From the NCBI RefSeq assembly GCF_910592395.1, contig NC_088311.1, positions 21,484,646 through 21,548,645 of the forward strand: a stretch of 64,000 nt of DNA, read 5' to 3'. The position numbers and the translations under genes are program-made. The notes under the pieces were generated by a model. It saw only the letters and a program-made list of their open reading frames with translations, was not told where the DNA came from and made no database searches. Shown in pieces: positions 32,330 through 47,300 of this stretch. This stretch comes from Lineus longissimus (Eukaryota; Nemertea; Pilidiophora; Heteronemertea; Lineidae). Position 1 is the stretch's first letter. Each line of letters opens with the position of its first letter.

Positions 32330-35300
32330 ATGTCTACAGCCCAAGAGGCAATTGAATTTGATTCAGGTTGGTGATTTTGTCTGTCATTATCCCCAATTTG
32401 ACAGTTTGTCAGTTATCCCTGTTGTCACGTGAATCTGTCTGTGGCCCTATGTAGTAATTGTGTTGCCATGGTTATGATGTCTGAAATGGCTGCTGCAAGA
32501 GTGATTGAATAGCCTTGGAAATTTAACCCACTTGTCAGCCGAGTTTGCAATTTAATCCTTTAACTTTGATAGGCCAGATAGGTGTTTTAATGTAAACAAA
32601 AATTGTCTATCTTTGTTGACCATTGACAGCTGTCAAACCTACCATCAATCAATGTCTTCATGAGGAGTGTCACCGTTTATGATGGTTGTCCTAGTATAAA
32701 TGCTCAGTTTCACTTTGATTATTCCTCTACCAGAATCTAGGTACCAGACTCAAGATGCAATCAAAGATCTATGAGTTTAAAAGGGGGTCATTACCCCCCC
32801 CCCCCCCCCCCCCAGAAGGCAGAATAACTCAAGGAGGGATGTTATCCCCTGAAAGTTGAATTGAAGACAAAAGTTTATTTTTTAACAAATTTTCATGATA
32901 TGAGATGTGTCATTCATGCACTAGATACCCTATGAAAGGTTTTACTTTTTAGGTGCAAAGAAACATCTCAGGAGAGATCTTTTACATTGTACCCTAATGT
33001 TGTTTTCAAAATCAAAGGGTGCAAATGAGAAAATCGGTATTGATTTTTCAATCATCAAACAAATGATCATTCAAGAACTGTTTGTCAAGTTTGTGAGTTT
33101 TACGATCACATGTGATGCATGAATAATTATAGAATACTATCTGTCTATTCAGTTGGATAGGTTTGTAACAGTGTGGCTTGACTGCATTTATGACATGATT
33201 TGTTTGGTATGGTTAGTGGTGTGGGAGTGGGGGAGGAGAGGGGAGGGGAGGGCTACTGCTTGGCAGTTCAGTTTAGTATACAGATGCCTGAATAAAACAA
33301 ATTTACCAAACAATTTACATAGACACTGTTTTACACACTTCTAATTGATTTATATGCCGTTAGAAATTCCAACTTAATAAGGACCATCTGCTCAGAATAT
33401 TGATGCTAGTTCTACTTTGTATTGTATGTGACTGTGCAAATGCAATATTTCACTTACATTTTTTAAAAACTGTTTATTGTTTTTCCTTATATTGAATTTT
33501 TGCTGGTTGTTCAGTGGTATGAAATGATTTATCTGATGTAGTTGAACAAAAGTGGGGCTGGTTTTTTTTTGTTGTCGTTAGAGTTACTTGATGGTGTTTA
33601 TGGTTGTAATAGTAATATAGGGCCCCCAAAGTGTAAGTATAATGTGGTAAAAACCACAAAATCGATTTAATATGGCCAAATTCCATGCCAATTTTCCAAT
33701 TTGCTGATTTTCAGGGGCCCTAACATGAATGTGTCATGTACCATACAATTTGTAAACAGGGGTATATTGTCCCCTTTTAGAAATCAAATAGGAACTTTGT
33801 CTTTTCCTGCAAGTCCAAAAGTGATGGTATAATGTGTCTCATATGTTGTAATGTGTGTATCTGCTCAACATCCAAACAGGTTACACCTGAGGATCAGGTT
33901 GCCTCAAAAGAAACCATCTGGAAGATTCTGGTGTAATCTTGTAAGTGGGTTGTCTAATCATTGCTGATAGCAAGTGTTGAGATTTACCAAGTGATGAATA
34001 AAAAACTTATAAAAGCATGTGTTTTGTGTCCTTCTTTCTCTTTTGCTTTGTGGAGGTATCTCTCTTTCAGTTTCCTGATGGTAAGTTTCCTTGCAAAGAT
34101 CACCCTTGGAGAAGACTTTTAAGGGTGTTAATGTTCTCAAGGTAGGGTGGTACCCTTATGTTTTGCCAGTGTGCAACACAAGGTAGGGTGGCCAGCAATG
34201 AAAGGTAGGGTGGCCCTATGGAAATCCTTTAGAAAGTTAGGCTCTTATGTGCCAGCATGTTTATTTATTTAGTTGTTATGTCATGATATTTCATTTCAGA
34301 GCTTTGAAATGATCTGCAATGGAGCCTCAAACACTCAGAAACCAAATCCTTTGAGAGCTTTCCAAGTTGTTTGAGAAGCTAAAGTACCCAAGTTGCTTGG
34401 AATTCTTTCATGAATTCATATCAATGAAAGTTCATGTATGTTCTGGCATAAAACAAATACAGTAAAACCTCTCTATTAAGGACACCCTTGGGACTGACAA
34501 GTACTGTCCTTAACAGAGAGGTGTCCTGATTAGAGAGGTCAAATTGAATGGAAACAACCAATTTGGGACCAAAACTAGTGTCCTTAATAGAGAGGTTGTC
34601 CTTAATTATAATAGAGAGGTGTCCGCTAAGGGAGGTTCTACTGTAGTCTTCTCTTGACTGCATCGTTTACTTTGAATTTGTTCAATAAATTTTTATTTCA
34701 TTTTTAAGATTGACGCATTTTGATTGAAACTTCATGGTTTACATGTACCTCAGCGCCAATCGTATGGGAATTTGCATTATAAGGTACTGGTTCTTAAGGT
34801 ACCTGGGGTATGTTGTAACAAAGTTTGACGATATTGAGCTGATCAACACCACTGGTGCTGTATCCATAGACATTCTGACAGGAGCAATCAAGACACGTTA
34901 TTGAGTTAGGTCTATCATCGCCACTTCATCTGAACATGCTGTGCGTGCTCTGCCACTTTCATTACATTCCACACTCAGACTGTCCCGAAGGTGGTGGCAC
35001 ATTGATTTTTACCACGGCTGACGACAAGTACAAATCTTGTTACCAATACTGGCAGTAGTCGGGATGCCCATAGAGTTGTTTTAACCCTTTTGAATTGAGG
35101 GGCTAATATTCAATATTAACCATTTGCAGTAAGTTAAAGCGAAAGGTCAAAAATTGCTGCAGAATTGATTGTTTTCAGACATTTTGCTACATTGACCTCT
35201 CTAATCAGGACACCTCCCTATTAAGAACAGCACTTCTCAGTCCCACCCTGTGTCCTTACTAGTGAGGTTCTACTGTATTTCGTACAAAGTGTGATAAAGA

Positions 35301-38300
35301 CACAGAAATAATTTTCTGTAAAAAATCATCAGCTAGGTTTCATGATATCAGTACATAGTCACTCATCGTGAATGCACTATCGCAGTGATCCTGGTCTGCC
35401 ATATTTATAAAGTTCTCACATCCCTTGTGACTTCTACCAATTTCCCTTTTAAGCTGCAGGGATATTGTTTCATCTGTTTGTCCAACCGCCAGGATATTAT
35501 TAATTCATGGAGCATGCACATTGAACCGTACTACTTTGTTACAATAGCTATGTAAATATTGAAATTTACTGTCAGTAGCTTATTTGTTCACTGTACCACT
35601 AGCTTGGATGGTGCTTGTGAGCATTGTTTAGGCTACACCAGTCAATAATTGTCGATTTTGTGACAAAAAACCCAGTTTTTATCATCTACAATGATGTGTT
35701 GCTGGTTGGGTGGGACAGTAACACCAACACTAACAGACCATTTTAACAAACTACATGCACCATGACCAGCCAGTTTCAGCTCGAATTAGAGAAGTCAGTA
35801 TCGGCGTGGTATTTTGATTTGCTGACTCATTGATTGATAATTTTCTAATTTCAGCGTTTTAATTATTTGCCATCCTCACCCCGAGTCAACTCAATATACC
35901 AACTAGAAAAAATATCGAGGTTTACACGAGTAATTTTGAAATGCCACTGCAGCATACCTTCTTTTCTGGCCCCCTCTTTATAATCCTTGTATCTGATCTA
36001 ATATTTGTCCCCCTGGCCCCTGAATATTTTATACCACGCATGATCTATGTGTTTGCCACATCTGTGGTTTCTGTTGAGGGTCAAACAGTTGTGCGCTATG
36101 CTAGATATGAATGTCGATAGCATGTACAGTGTTCTGCTATCTAGTGTCTGGTATCTAGTGTCTGGTAATGGTCCCCAGGGTTATGAATATTTAAATGGCT
36201 TACATGACATCAGTTTGTTTAAAAACCTTGTATTGTAAGGTACAGTTTGTTTGCGGCATCTCGGAAATAAAAGAATATGGTAATAATGCAAACTGAAGAA
36301 TTTTTCTTCTTATGAAAACACAAAAGATTAACATTATCTCAGTTGGTCTGAGTCATAATACCACCATACACAAATCATTTTCAGTTAACGGCAATTTGCT
36401 GGAAAAAAACTTTTTTGATACCAGGTTTTATTGACTTTGGGTGCGATATTGATGAGCAGTGTAATTTTGCAGTTGAAATGGCACCCGTAGTAATAGTCAT
36501 CATAATGATTATTGTCAACTAACAGTTTTATATTGTCATCAAACTGTTAGTTGCTATCAGTGATGTGCCAGTGGGAATTGCTCTGGTTGGGACGGTATTG
36601 TGTCAACATTGTGGTTAGTCGGGCAGTTTTATCTAAGGGGTACACTGTGAGTGTTCGTAAAGTACGTGGGTCAGGAAAATAGAAATGCAGTTTTACACAA
36701 TGCCATAGTGCAGTTTTCATGCATGCAACTTGGTATGTATAGTATCTGTATATTGTCTACACAATGGCAATGTTAAAATATGGATTTAGTACCTTGTGCA
36801 ATTAGAAAATGTTATCTAATTCAGTTGTACATCCAGATGAAACTTTGATGGTATGCAACATTGTTTTAAAACCCTTCATTTTCTGAGGGGTCTTTTGTGA
36901 ACTATGATGATCTATCTGATACCAAAGCAGTCTCCGGCTGAGGTAATGATTTTTGCCACAAACCATCAGCAAGAAAATGCACATTGTTGTATTTTGCCGA
37001 TCCCGGTTCATTTTGTGTTGACTAATTGCATCTCTTGTGTTATTGCAGGATATGAGACTCCGGTGAATAATAATGCCAAGTACATGTAAGTATCACATAA
37101 ATTAGTATTCATTAACGAACCTGGTGCTGTTCACTTGCCTAGACATAAATTACTTTGCTGATGGATTGAATGCTTGTAATGCAAGTACATAAATTCGTAG
37201 CACTTGATATCATGATATCATGATGTTTATTTTGCAGAGATGTCTGAAGAAAGTGAAATGCTCTAGCCTCACCAATCCAATACCATTTCTATTTTCAATA
37301 AAGTAAAGATATTATGCACTTGGTTGTTAGGTGTCATTCAAAGGTTCAATTTGGATCTTGGCAACACTATAGTTGTCCAATGGTCATATCGGTGTGCTAG
37401 TAATTATTGAAGCAGTCTTGTTGGCTCACCATAGGGGAGTCTATACAACACCGCAGTGTCCGTCGTCGTCATCGCCGCTCGTCGTTGTCGTTGCCGCTCG
37501 TCGTCGTCTCCTGTTTCAAAAACAGTGGCACGTTTCTTAACCGCTAGAGCTATGAACTTGATTGAATCTAGAATATCAGTTATCCTGCACAGAAAATAAC
37601 AATTAAACACAGAAAATATTTTCATTGGGAAGAGTGCAAGTCCAGCAGCCACAGTTAACAAATAGTACGACACTGAATAGATGAGTGGCTGTGGGGAAGA
37701 TGGCTTGAAGGAAGTTGTTTATCCCTAGGCGTGTCCTTGACCACAAAGTGATATTTATACTGCTCTAGCTTACATAAGATACTTTTTGTAGTAAGAAAAC
37801 TTTCTTTAACAGCAAGAGAAAGCCTGCAATTCTGTCAACCGACAGTATTCTATTCGTTACATTTGCCATTGCTCATTTGAATGCTGTGCAACCCTGAATA
37901 TCATCAGTAAATGATGTCCAAACTCTCTTGAACATTCATTCATGTCATTGCTGGCCCAGCGTGTGACTATTAATATGAAGTGTTTGCATGGTCTCTTTGA
38001 TAACATGCAGAGTCTCTTGATCTTTTCTAATCATGTGTTAGTTAGCAATTGGCAGTCTATTGGAGTATTGACCTGACCACTTGAGCAGTCCATTCAAAGA
38101 GAAACGATATTGACCAGGATATTATCCGACATTTTCTGCTCCTGGACCTGTTTTGATCTATACAAGGTCATAGTTACCATGCAAAATGATACATTTCAGC
38201 ATTTGTTTCTGGCTTTCTTTATGCTGTGTTTTTCCATGTGATAGAAGCCTACGTCTTCTCTAATGACAGGCAGCCTGGTGTACAACTGACACTGTTTCAC

Positions 38301-41300
38301 AAAAGACGCTTGTAAATCTCCGACTGGGTCCTTTCACAAAATACAATATCGTGTCCACAGTGACAATGACAACCCATTTGACCTGGTGTTTGATGAGTCT
38401 AATCTAATCTTATTCCATCACCACAGCAGTTTTACATTTGGTCAACGCTCTTGAGAATCGTTAAAAACCCTCTTGGAGAGTATTATCTGAGATCAATTGC
38501 TCAACTCGCAGAGTCTATAGCGGATAAATCGGATGAGACAGGGCAGGAACTTGATGGGCGTATTAGCCAAGTGTTAACGATTGACGGGATCTTCGAGCTC
38601 AATATCTAACATGTTGGATCATACAGTCTTTTGCCAAGGACCAAGAAGACCAAGTCTTGATATTGATTGAGATTATTAATGTGTGACAGGCCCAAACGGC
38701 AGAGTTACTTGTTGAAAAAAATTGTAATTGGACAAAATCATTGCTCCCATACTTGATCTATGACAGCTACCTTGATTTCTTTCCACTAAACTTCCTTATT
38801 TCAAATCACGTCATATACTGCTGCTGTGATGTGACAAACTGTCTGGAAAATTTGTCTGATTATTCACGCTGATTGCGACTGTATCGACCGGACTAATTGA
38901 CATGCTTGGCAAGTTTGTCGTCCAATCATTCTTCATTCAAACCTTCAGCAACGCTTTATACAAATGTTACTTGAATTTGATGTGCTATGTGTACATGCTG
39001 GATTCGTTAGGGAGTCTGGTGCTGCAGTAATGAGTAATGGAGTGAAGCTTGTGAGAGGATTCCATCCATTGTAGCTGGCTGCTGTCAGCATCCATCGCTA
39101 GCTTCTGTCAGCATCCAGTGCTAGCTTATGTCAGCATCAAGCGCTAGCTTATGTCAGCACCCTTCGCTAGATTATGTCGGCATCCAGCGCTAGCTAATGT
39201 CAGCAGGGTCTTTTGCTCGTACTTGCATAAGCACCACTGTACAGGTACAAGGAACCTTGGTTTTATGTCTCATTTGAAACATGAATCTTTTTAAGGTAAG
39301 TGTCTTGCTCAAGGACACTGGGACGAAAAGCAATTATTCTTGTGAGAGTCAAACCCAGTACTACGCATCCTCTTGATTATGAGCCAGGCACTTATCACTA
39401 TGGCACAGAATTCTCTGATTGCTTTGTTAGAACGAACATTGCCAAGGGCATCATCACGGCATCAGAGGGTCCACGCTAAGTCTTGCTCCCTTGGGTATGT
39501 TGTGTGTCACCTGATTGAGGGATTTGGGGATAATCCTGATTTGATTCTGCTTCCTATTTGTCCCTTACATCAAACCAGTCTATTCTTGGTGAGATGACTA
39601 GTCCCTTGACACACCAAACGGGTCAGTATCGTAATCTGCACTCGGTCATCCCATCCTCTGAGACTTCTAATGTTAGCGTTATGATCCAACTCCTGGATTA
39701 GATTTGAAAAGTCCCAGATGCTTCCTGATCAGACGTCCATTGACCAACTCTTAACAAATATTTCATTCTGTCCTGGTTATAAAAAGTGTCCCTCTTGTAT
39801 CCCATTGATCATCACAATCAATATACTTTACCTATGCTAGGGGCTTGACCTTCTCGTCCCCGGTTTTGAAGCTGGCCTTTCCTGAGTGCCTCCTTCAATC
39901 CTTCAATTTGAGTGTATCGTCAAAACACCTATCATTGAGCACTATTTGTCACTTGGATTTGCAGAGCATACCCCTGGAGCATACCATTGTTCTGCCACAC
40001 TTCTTCCCTAATTTAGCAAGTAATTGTTGTATACTCTCACTCTTCACCCCATTAATCCACTTCCCACCCCCACCTCCCCCACAACAATGCCATCGCACTC
40101 CCAGTCAGAAATCCCCAGTCATCAAATTACCATCCTGGGAATTCGTCAGACTCTCCATCAGTTTTGTGTCATCTGGCCGGTGCCACAAGCCTCGAATCAG
40201 CCACCCGTCTGGGTCATTAAATCCAATCAAGTCTTACGTCAAGTGCCCTGCAGGCTGGATGGCCAGCTGGACCGGCACCATGAAGTGCCTGGGGGAAGAT
40301 GAGTCACGCCATTGTCCATTCATGTCCTAAGGAAACAATGTCGTTCTCTAACAACCTTGATAAAGTCATTATATAGCGAGTTATGGTTTTATTATCAGGG
40401 TGAGATTCTTTTGGGCCCATCATGATGCAAGATATTTAGACACCCTCCCTAGAATAGTCTTTTAGTATTTCCTATATTCATTGGTTTGATCTAAGTCATT
40501 TCATCCATTTTATGTTTACTACTACATCTTGTAAGAAATGTTAATAACATACGTACATGTACTTGTTGTAACCGAAGCTTTTCATGTAAATGGCATGAAT
40601 TTGATTATTGGATGCCGAGATCTGGAGTTTTATCTACAGACAACATCATGCAGCTGGTGTGAAAAAATTATAAAGTTAAACAGACATCTGTTGGTGTTAA
40701 CATGCTGTAGATGTTTAGCAGGATACATGCATTTCACATCTTTGAGGAGGATGACTGATTTTGATATTTTTTTTGGCTTTTGCACTTGTATTTTCTCTTG
40801 GGCTATGCCTGTGGCTTTGTTGAAAAGTGCCCAAAAATTGATTTTTCATAATTCAATGTTACTATCACGCTACAACTGTATGGATTTTCATATCAAGTAC
40901 TACTTAACATTTTAACAGTTCAAAATCTAAGGCCAAACAAAGTAAATGTCTTGTTTTCGGTAACCTGACCGACCCATCCCAACCCTACTGCCCCCCCCCC
41001 TCCCCCCATCATAGTAATATCATCATTTTGGAGTCTGGTTTGATTTGGAATGTTACCGCAAATGAACACTCTTGGACACCACCAAAGTATACTATCACTG
41101 CGTCTAGTGGTTGGTAAACCTTTGCATCTACATGTAGGTTTGATTGAGGCATCCTGAATCTAAAAGTGTCCAATATATTTTGAAACACCCAGTACATGCA
41201 CTTCACTTTCCCACTGCACTTTCATCACAATCCATAGAAGCTTTCTATTGATTGCACACTTGTTGCAATCTAAACCGCCAAGTTTTTTTAATATTTTGAA

Positions 41301-44300
41301 CACTTCGTAATGCTGTTTGGTATGCAATGAGCAACAGCACCTGTGAAGAGAGTTTGATACGTGCATGGAATGCGTTATTTCATGCACTCATGGAATAGCT
41401 TATGTTTCACCCTTTTCAACCAAACTTCACCAGGAATAGGCAAATGAAATGATGACATTATCTCATCTTTGACTTTGTATGGGTTTTCCCATCTTCCACC
41501 AATAAAGCTATTCCACTTTGATGATCAGCAATATCTTTAACTCCCCTGCATGTATTTGAGACTTTGCGATTTCAGATCCTTGTGATTGTGTGTTAAGATG
41601 TAACATCCCATACTGCTGTTAACTTTTGCACAATTGTCATGAAATTTGACTTAAAATGTGAGTCTTTGCTCGAAGCACTTCAGAGTTGGCTGATAAAAGT
41701 GATACCTGAGGCTGTATAATGTAACATTGATAGGTTAAAATTTAAACCCACATCCTCTTAATAGTCAGGGCTGATCTAGTGCAGACATGACCACCATTAC
41801 CCGAAACTATGCTTATCAAACTCGCTTCAAAAGTGTGATGCAGCTTTTAAACCAATATGAACTTTTGTCTCCCCAGCCACTCTGTGCTCTCACCATATAT
41901 GCCAGTAAATCAAAGTTAAATCATGATGTTGAATCTGTTTATCAAATTTGTTCAAACCAATGCGAGCGATTGATAGGGTTGCATACATGATGTAATGTTT
42001 ACAAGCAAACATCATGAATATTTCAAACATGGGGTTTTATTGAATGAGTTGATGGGATTTCTATGTACAATGTAGGTTGCTCTGACACTTGATGTGGCAG
42101 CTGTTCTTTTAAATGAAGACATCATCTGTCTTCTGCTCAGAATTAGTTTGGCTCTGTAGGATTGGACACTAATTCCATTGAAAGACATGGGCGTCATTAA
42201 CAAGCTTCCAGCTACCTGACCTTAAAACAGAACGAAAAATCCCTTGACCACTGTGATGTTGACCGCCCAATGACTTTCTAATTCGATGTCATCTCAGCAG
42301 AGGATTACTGATTCCTGCATCTGACTGCAGTATCCCAAGGGTCAGCCCTAGACACTAAGTCAATAGAAAGCAAGATCAAACGTATCGATCCAATTGGTCT
42401 TTCTGTTTGCCATGGCTGATGTTAGTGAGATCAGTGGCTGTGAGAAACATCCTTCAAATACCCTGGGAGTCCAAAGATCTGTGGAAAAGAACTGGTCTGG
42501 AACGAATGGAAATTGGGGTGTGGAACTTGAGTGGCCTCATTCTGCAGAGGCTGAAGAGTATCACATGTCACTCATTGAGCTGGCATCCCCCAGGGAAAAA
42601 GAAGCAGGGGCGCAGACCACGCACAACCTGGAGAAGGTAAACTGAGGCAGAAGCGAGGTCCGTAGCCCCATACAGTAAATGTTTGAAATGGAGTCTCAGA
42701 TCCTGTCAGTGTCTTGGTTTTGTGTCATCTTATTATCTTGTCTTCCTGTCGTGGTGGTGTCATACGAAGGTCAAGTAGACACTGCGATCAAGTGTCTGCT
42801 ACTTATCTCATATAACATGGCTACTCTATTTGCGCGTTTCCTTGGAGATGAAGTTGTTAGCAGGAATTATTTTCTAATGCGAGCTCTTCTTTCTTAAAAC
42901 AGAAATTCAGGTCAGAAATGATATTGAAGCTATTGAATACATAGCATCAAGACTCAATCAGACAAGTCATCATTAATTCTTGATAATATGAATATCAAGT
43001 TACGTTTTGCGATATTGTTTCGCCACGCTGTGTGTTACATAGCCATTTCTGTCATGATGTTAATTCTCATTAGAAAGTTGCGATATTACGCACGGTATGT
43101 TGATACAATATCGCTCAACTTTGCGTGTTGTTTTAAAAGAACAGTGAGATGATTTTATCATGAAGATTGACAACACTTAATTTTGCAAATCATTATTCCA
43201 AACAATCTAAGAAAATGATTTGTGTTCAACCAATACAACTTCACACGTTTAAATCTAAAACCTGTCACTTCCAAGATAGAATTATGGTAAATAAAATGAA
43301 TGATCCTGGATAATGTGAAATAAACAAGCGATGATGGTTGGATAAGGCTGATTGATTGAATGGCTTTAACATAGAGAGTGGGGCCATCTTAGAACAGTTG
43401 GAACAACTACTATTGGTGCGTGCTTGCGATCGTTGTAGGATGATGCTGAAATCAGGACGGGGTTGTTGGGATAGTGTAAAATGCCCGATCACTGGTTGTT
43501 TCCAGCGATCCAAAGTTGTAAGTTATATGCTCTTGGTGAAAAGGTTGCTGAATATGTTGATTGAAGAGTTACAGTAACTGGGGCCACAAGTGAGTTAAAA
43601 AACGTTGATATAATGCAGGGTAAGTTAGAAAGCTGGTAACTTCCATACCTGTTGTAAGTTGTGGTGTTATGTCAGTAATACGATGTCAGGAAAATGAAAT
43701 AAAGAGCTATCTTGTCACAACTCACTTCAATGTATTGAGTTGTTTCTTCCTTGATATAAAGCAGGGTGCCTCAAGTTGCGAACCTTGGTATCTGCCATTC
43801 CTGTTGTATGTTGTGCTTGTTATGTCTGGTATTAAAGTCTTAACGTGAATGGATCTTTAGAATGAATAATTACTGAGGTTCCATCATCTCTTCCATGCAT
43901 TTGGTTCAGGAGATTGTAGAAATATTCAGGTAATCTTGATAGGCTCTAGAATGATTCGGACCTCATTTTACATGTTTAAGGAATCTGGTTTTCATATGTA
44001 CAATTATCCCCGCATCTTGGGTTGGTCATTAGGAAATACATGAAATTCCTTTCTACGCTGCTTTTACTGCAGTATTTCTGGATGGAATCGCCCTGGGCAA
44101 CTGGTGGTTGTATACTTCTCAAGGATAATTGCCTCTTTAGAGTCATCTAAACCCTACAGGAGCTTTAGTGTTGGTCAGAAAGAAGTAAAAAATTGAAATC
44201 AGGATAGTTGCAAGCAGGTGCCGATACAGATGGGGGCGCCCTGGGGTGTGTGTGTGCCACTAATTGGAGGAACTTCTCCGAAAAAAGGAAATGGGCATTT

Positions 44301-47300
44301 TCTCTGACTGCTTAGGGGGAGGTTAGTCTTGTTGTGGTTGTGGTGACTACATAACCCTGGCATCCCAATGTTGTGCTACCTGTTGCTCCACTAACTGGTA
44401 AATTCCCTGGCCTCCTGCCATCCATGTGGTTTCAACACTGTTCCTCTTCAAACCACACTTGTATAGTTTTCTTGGATGCAACCCATGTGTTATAATAATC
44501 TTCATTGCTTCCTCATTATTGAAATAAGTCCACGTCTGTTATGCCAAGTGCAACAGAGGAAAAGTTGAGCTTTCATCTTCTAAGATCTTCTTGACTTGAA
44601 TAAATGGTAAGTTATGGTCTTCACTCTTTCTCCTATCACACATAGGTCTAATTGTAATCCGGTGAAATGAAAAGTGAGCGTTAAAAACCCTAGATCTCAT
44701 CTGGACGTTCCTTCTTCTTCTCTTGAAAAAGTACCATCTTCCATCTTCCTCTGCGTTAACTCTTAAGGGAGTATGGTATGATTTCACCTACGTGGTTGTG
44801 TTGTGAATTAAAAACTAGCCGACATTGTTGCTAACATGTAGGTTCACCGAACTAAGCTATCGGCAAGGTAATGGTAAGATTAGTGTTCGAGCTGTTTACC
44901 CGAAATACAGCAGACGATTTACGACATGTTTTTTAAATGGGTGTTACATTAGACCAGAATAGACTGTTACATCAGTAGGTAAACATGAACTGCTAAGATG
45001 TATGTTATATTTGTAGAATATTCGATTCTTTCTTTAACCTTCTCTTCTCCAGATCAAAAAGAAACATCTCTTAGTATAGTTTGAAACGCATCGTTGGGAT
45101 TGGTGTGCAGCCAGGAAAAATACTAGACTGAAGGGCCAACAGAGTAATTAGGGGCGTTACCATACCAAGCTGGCAGCTGCCGGTCACCTTCACCAAATTC
45201 CACAGAAAAGTGCCCGTAAACAAAAAACTTTGGGCCGCTGTGAACTTTTGTGATGAGCTAAAGAATTGCTCATCTGTGGCTAAAACCAGTTATCGGTGGG
45301 TCTGATGTTGATGGCTCGTTGCAGGGCTCAACAATTCGTTGCAAGATACAGCCCCAAAAATATCTTGTTTGTGGGGCGCTTAAATTTCTTTTGAAGGAGA
45401 ATTCCAAACTAATTACTACGATTTGAGTTTGTGATTGACTGTTGGAGTGAGCTTAACAGACGTCACATCAATCATCCTTCAATTAGATCAATAATAATCA
45501 AATAATTACGCACCCAATCATATCCTATGTTGCTGCTCTGATGATTCTGTAAACATGCTTGGCTGGATTCCCTTGGTTCAGTTTCTACAACCTGACCTTG
45601 ATATGAGCAATGAGGTACTGTCACCCACCAAATTTTCGGGAATCGCGAAAATTTCTCCAAAAATAAAAACGCACAATGTCTATTTTGATTTTCACGATTT
45701 TTGTGAATCTTAGTCTTTCTGTCAAAACAGGCTTTGATTCAGTTCCAGAATCAGGAAATTTTGTATCTTTTACCAATTGTGGAACTTCCACAATCGTTTT
45801 GTTCTGCCCATCATGGTTTAGTGTCTTGGTCAATATGTTGACATCAAAGTCTTGCTCCGCGATTGTGGACCAGGTTGATTCTGATCGGTCCGTGACTGTA
45901 ATCAGCAGAATTTGATTAATCATGAATGAACATCAATGAGATTGGATTAATTGGAAATTATCACGTAGAAAAAATTCAGATTTGATTTTCATGGTCCATT
46001 TGAGCAATCAAGGGAGTGTTTTTGGTAACATTCCAATGCCATAGATTGTATTTGCTCTTCTTTGTCGACTCTATACATTGCACATTCAAGGGAAGGGGCA
46101 CTTCCTATCGAATGACCTGGTGTTGTCTTCCTTCATAGCCCATTATGGATCTTTTGCAAGCTGAGATAGCAGATTGCCAATGCCAGACAACAGTGCAGAC
46201 ACCAGTAGCGTACATCCTACAAAACTGTCGCCTGCATCAAGATTTGTAACAGAAATTCTGACCTGCAGACACCAATGTTGGGGACAAACTGTGCGGAACA
46301 CAGCAGGACCTCGAAACGACAAGCTGCTTCATCTCCGCCACAGGACTGAAGTTTGGTTAATGCAAGTAGCTCTTCGTTTCTTGTACCCCCCTCCTCAAGG
46401 GTAGTTAAGGTATCACCACTAATCTTTGCTGATGCTTGAGTAGTATTTATTTTTCCTTTAGTGAAAATTTGGCGAAGCTGGAAAGAATAAGGATGCTAAT
46501 GTGTCGATGTCTTGTCGAACATACACCCTTACCCAGTGAAATTCGTCCGGTTACTTTATATAATGGTGACAACTGATATATTGTTGATGGTGATGTCTTG
46601 ACGAAAGAAAAAGTAGCATTGGTGAAAAAAGGGTGATGCTTGAGCCTTAAGATGTCGTTATAGGGTGATAAGGTGTCGTACCCTTGAGGAGGGGGGGGGG
46701 GGGGGACAATACACGAATTGATACTTGCATAAATGCAGAAGAAGGAGAAGAAGAAGAAGAAGCAAGCTGTGATGAGTTGGATTTGGGTGATCCTTTGGTA
46801 GCCTGGTCAGTCTTCCAAGATACTCTTGAGATTCCACCACAATCAAGGGATGGGCTGCTTCCATCTGAGTGACCTGATGAGGTGAACTCATTATTGAGTA
46901 GGTTTAATGGTGCGGAAAATCATGAGATTAACTTGATTGGCTTGGCTAGGAATACTTGGCGGGAGAAATCGGCCGTATTTTGTGATGTATGGTCAAAGTT
47001 TTATTTGCAGTCCATCTTCTTGTGGCAGGCCTTGGATTGTTTCTGAAATACATTCAATCAAAGAGTATATTTTAGGAACAATAGAAAGGCCTGTCGTGCA
47101 TTTCTTCACCAACCATTGGCAGGAGACCCCGGCAATGGGAAATTTTGGTAGTTGGTTAAAAGTCAGTCAATGTCCTTGATGAAGTCAGACTATTTGCCGG
47201 TAATGAAGGAGCCCTGATGTCTTGTAGCAGTCCTAAATTGGATGGCCGCATCTGCTTTGCTCACAGGTTGATGGTGGTCTTATTCGTTGTAGATTTGACT

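Larger units (their letters stand above)
32367..37048 (+). other. First intron of the unrecognised gene
   Basis: It holds a C20 homopolymer (32794-32813), a GGGGA-rich tract (33226-33250), two related MITE copies (34458-34645 and about 35199-35277) and short GTAGGGTGG repeats (34142-34212). I see no additional exon. Confidence 0.5.

Noticed and set aside
39845-40330. 161-codon open frame rich in Ser, Pro and Leu
   Set aside because: Low-complexity CCC/CCT-rich sequence explains the lack of stops; no domain, no splice support, and it sits in a long intron.
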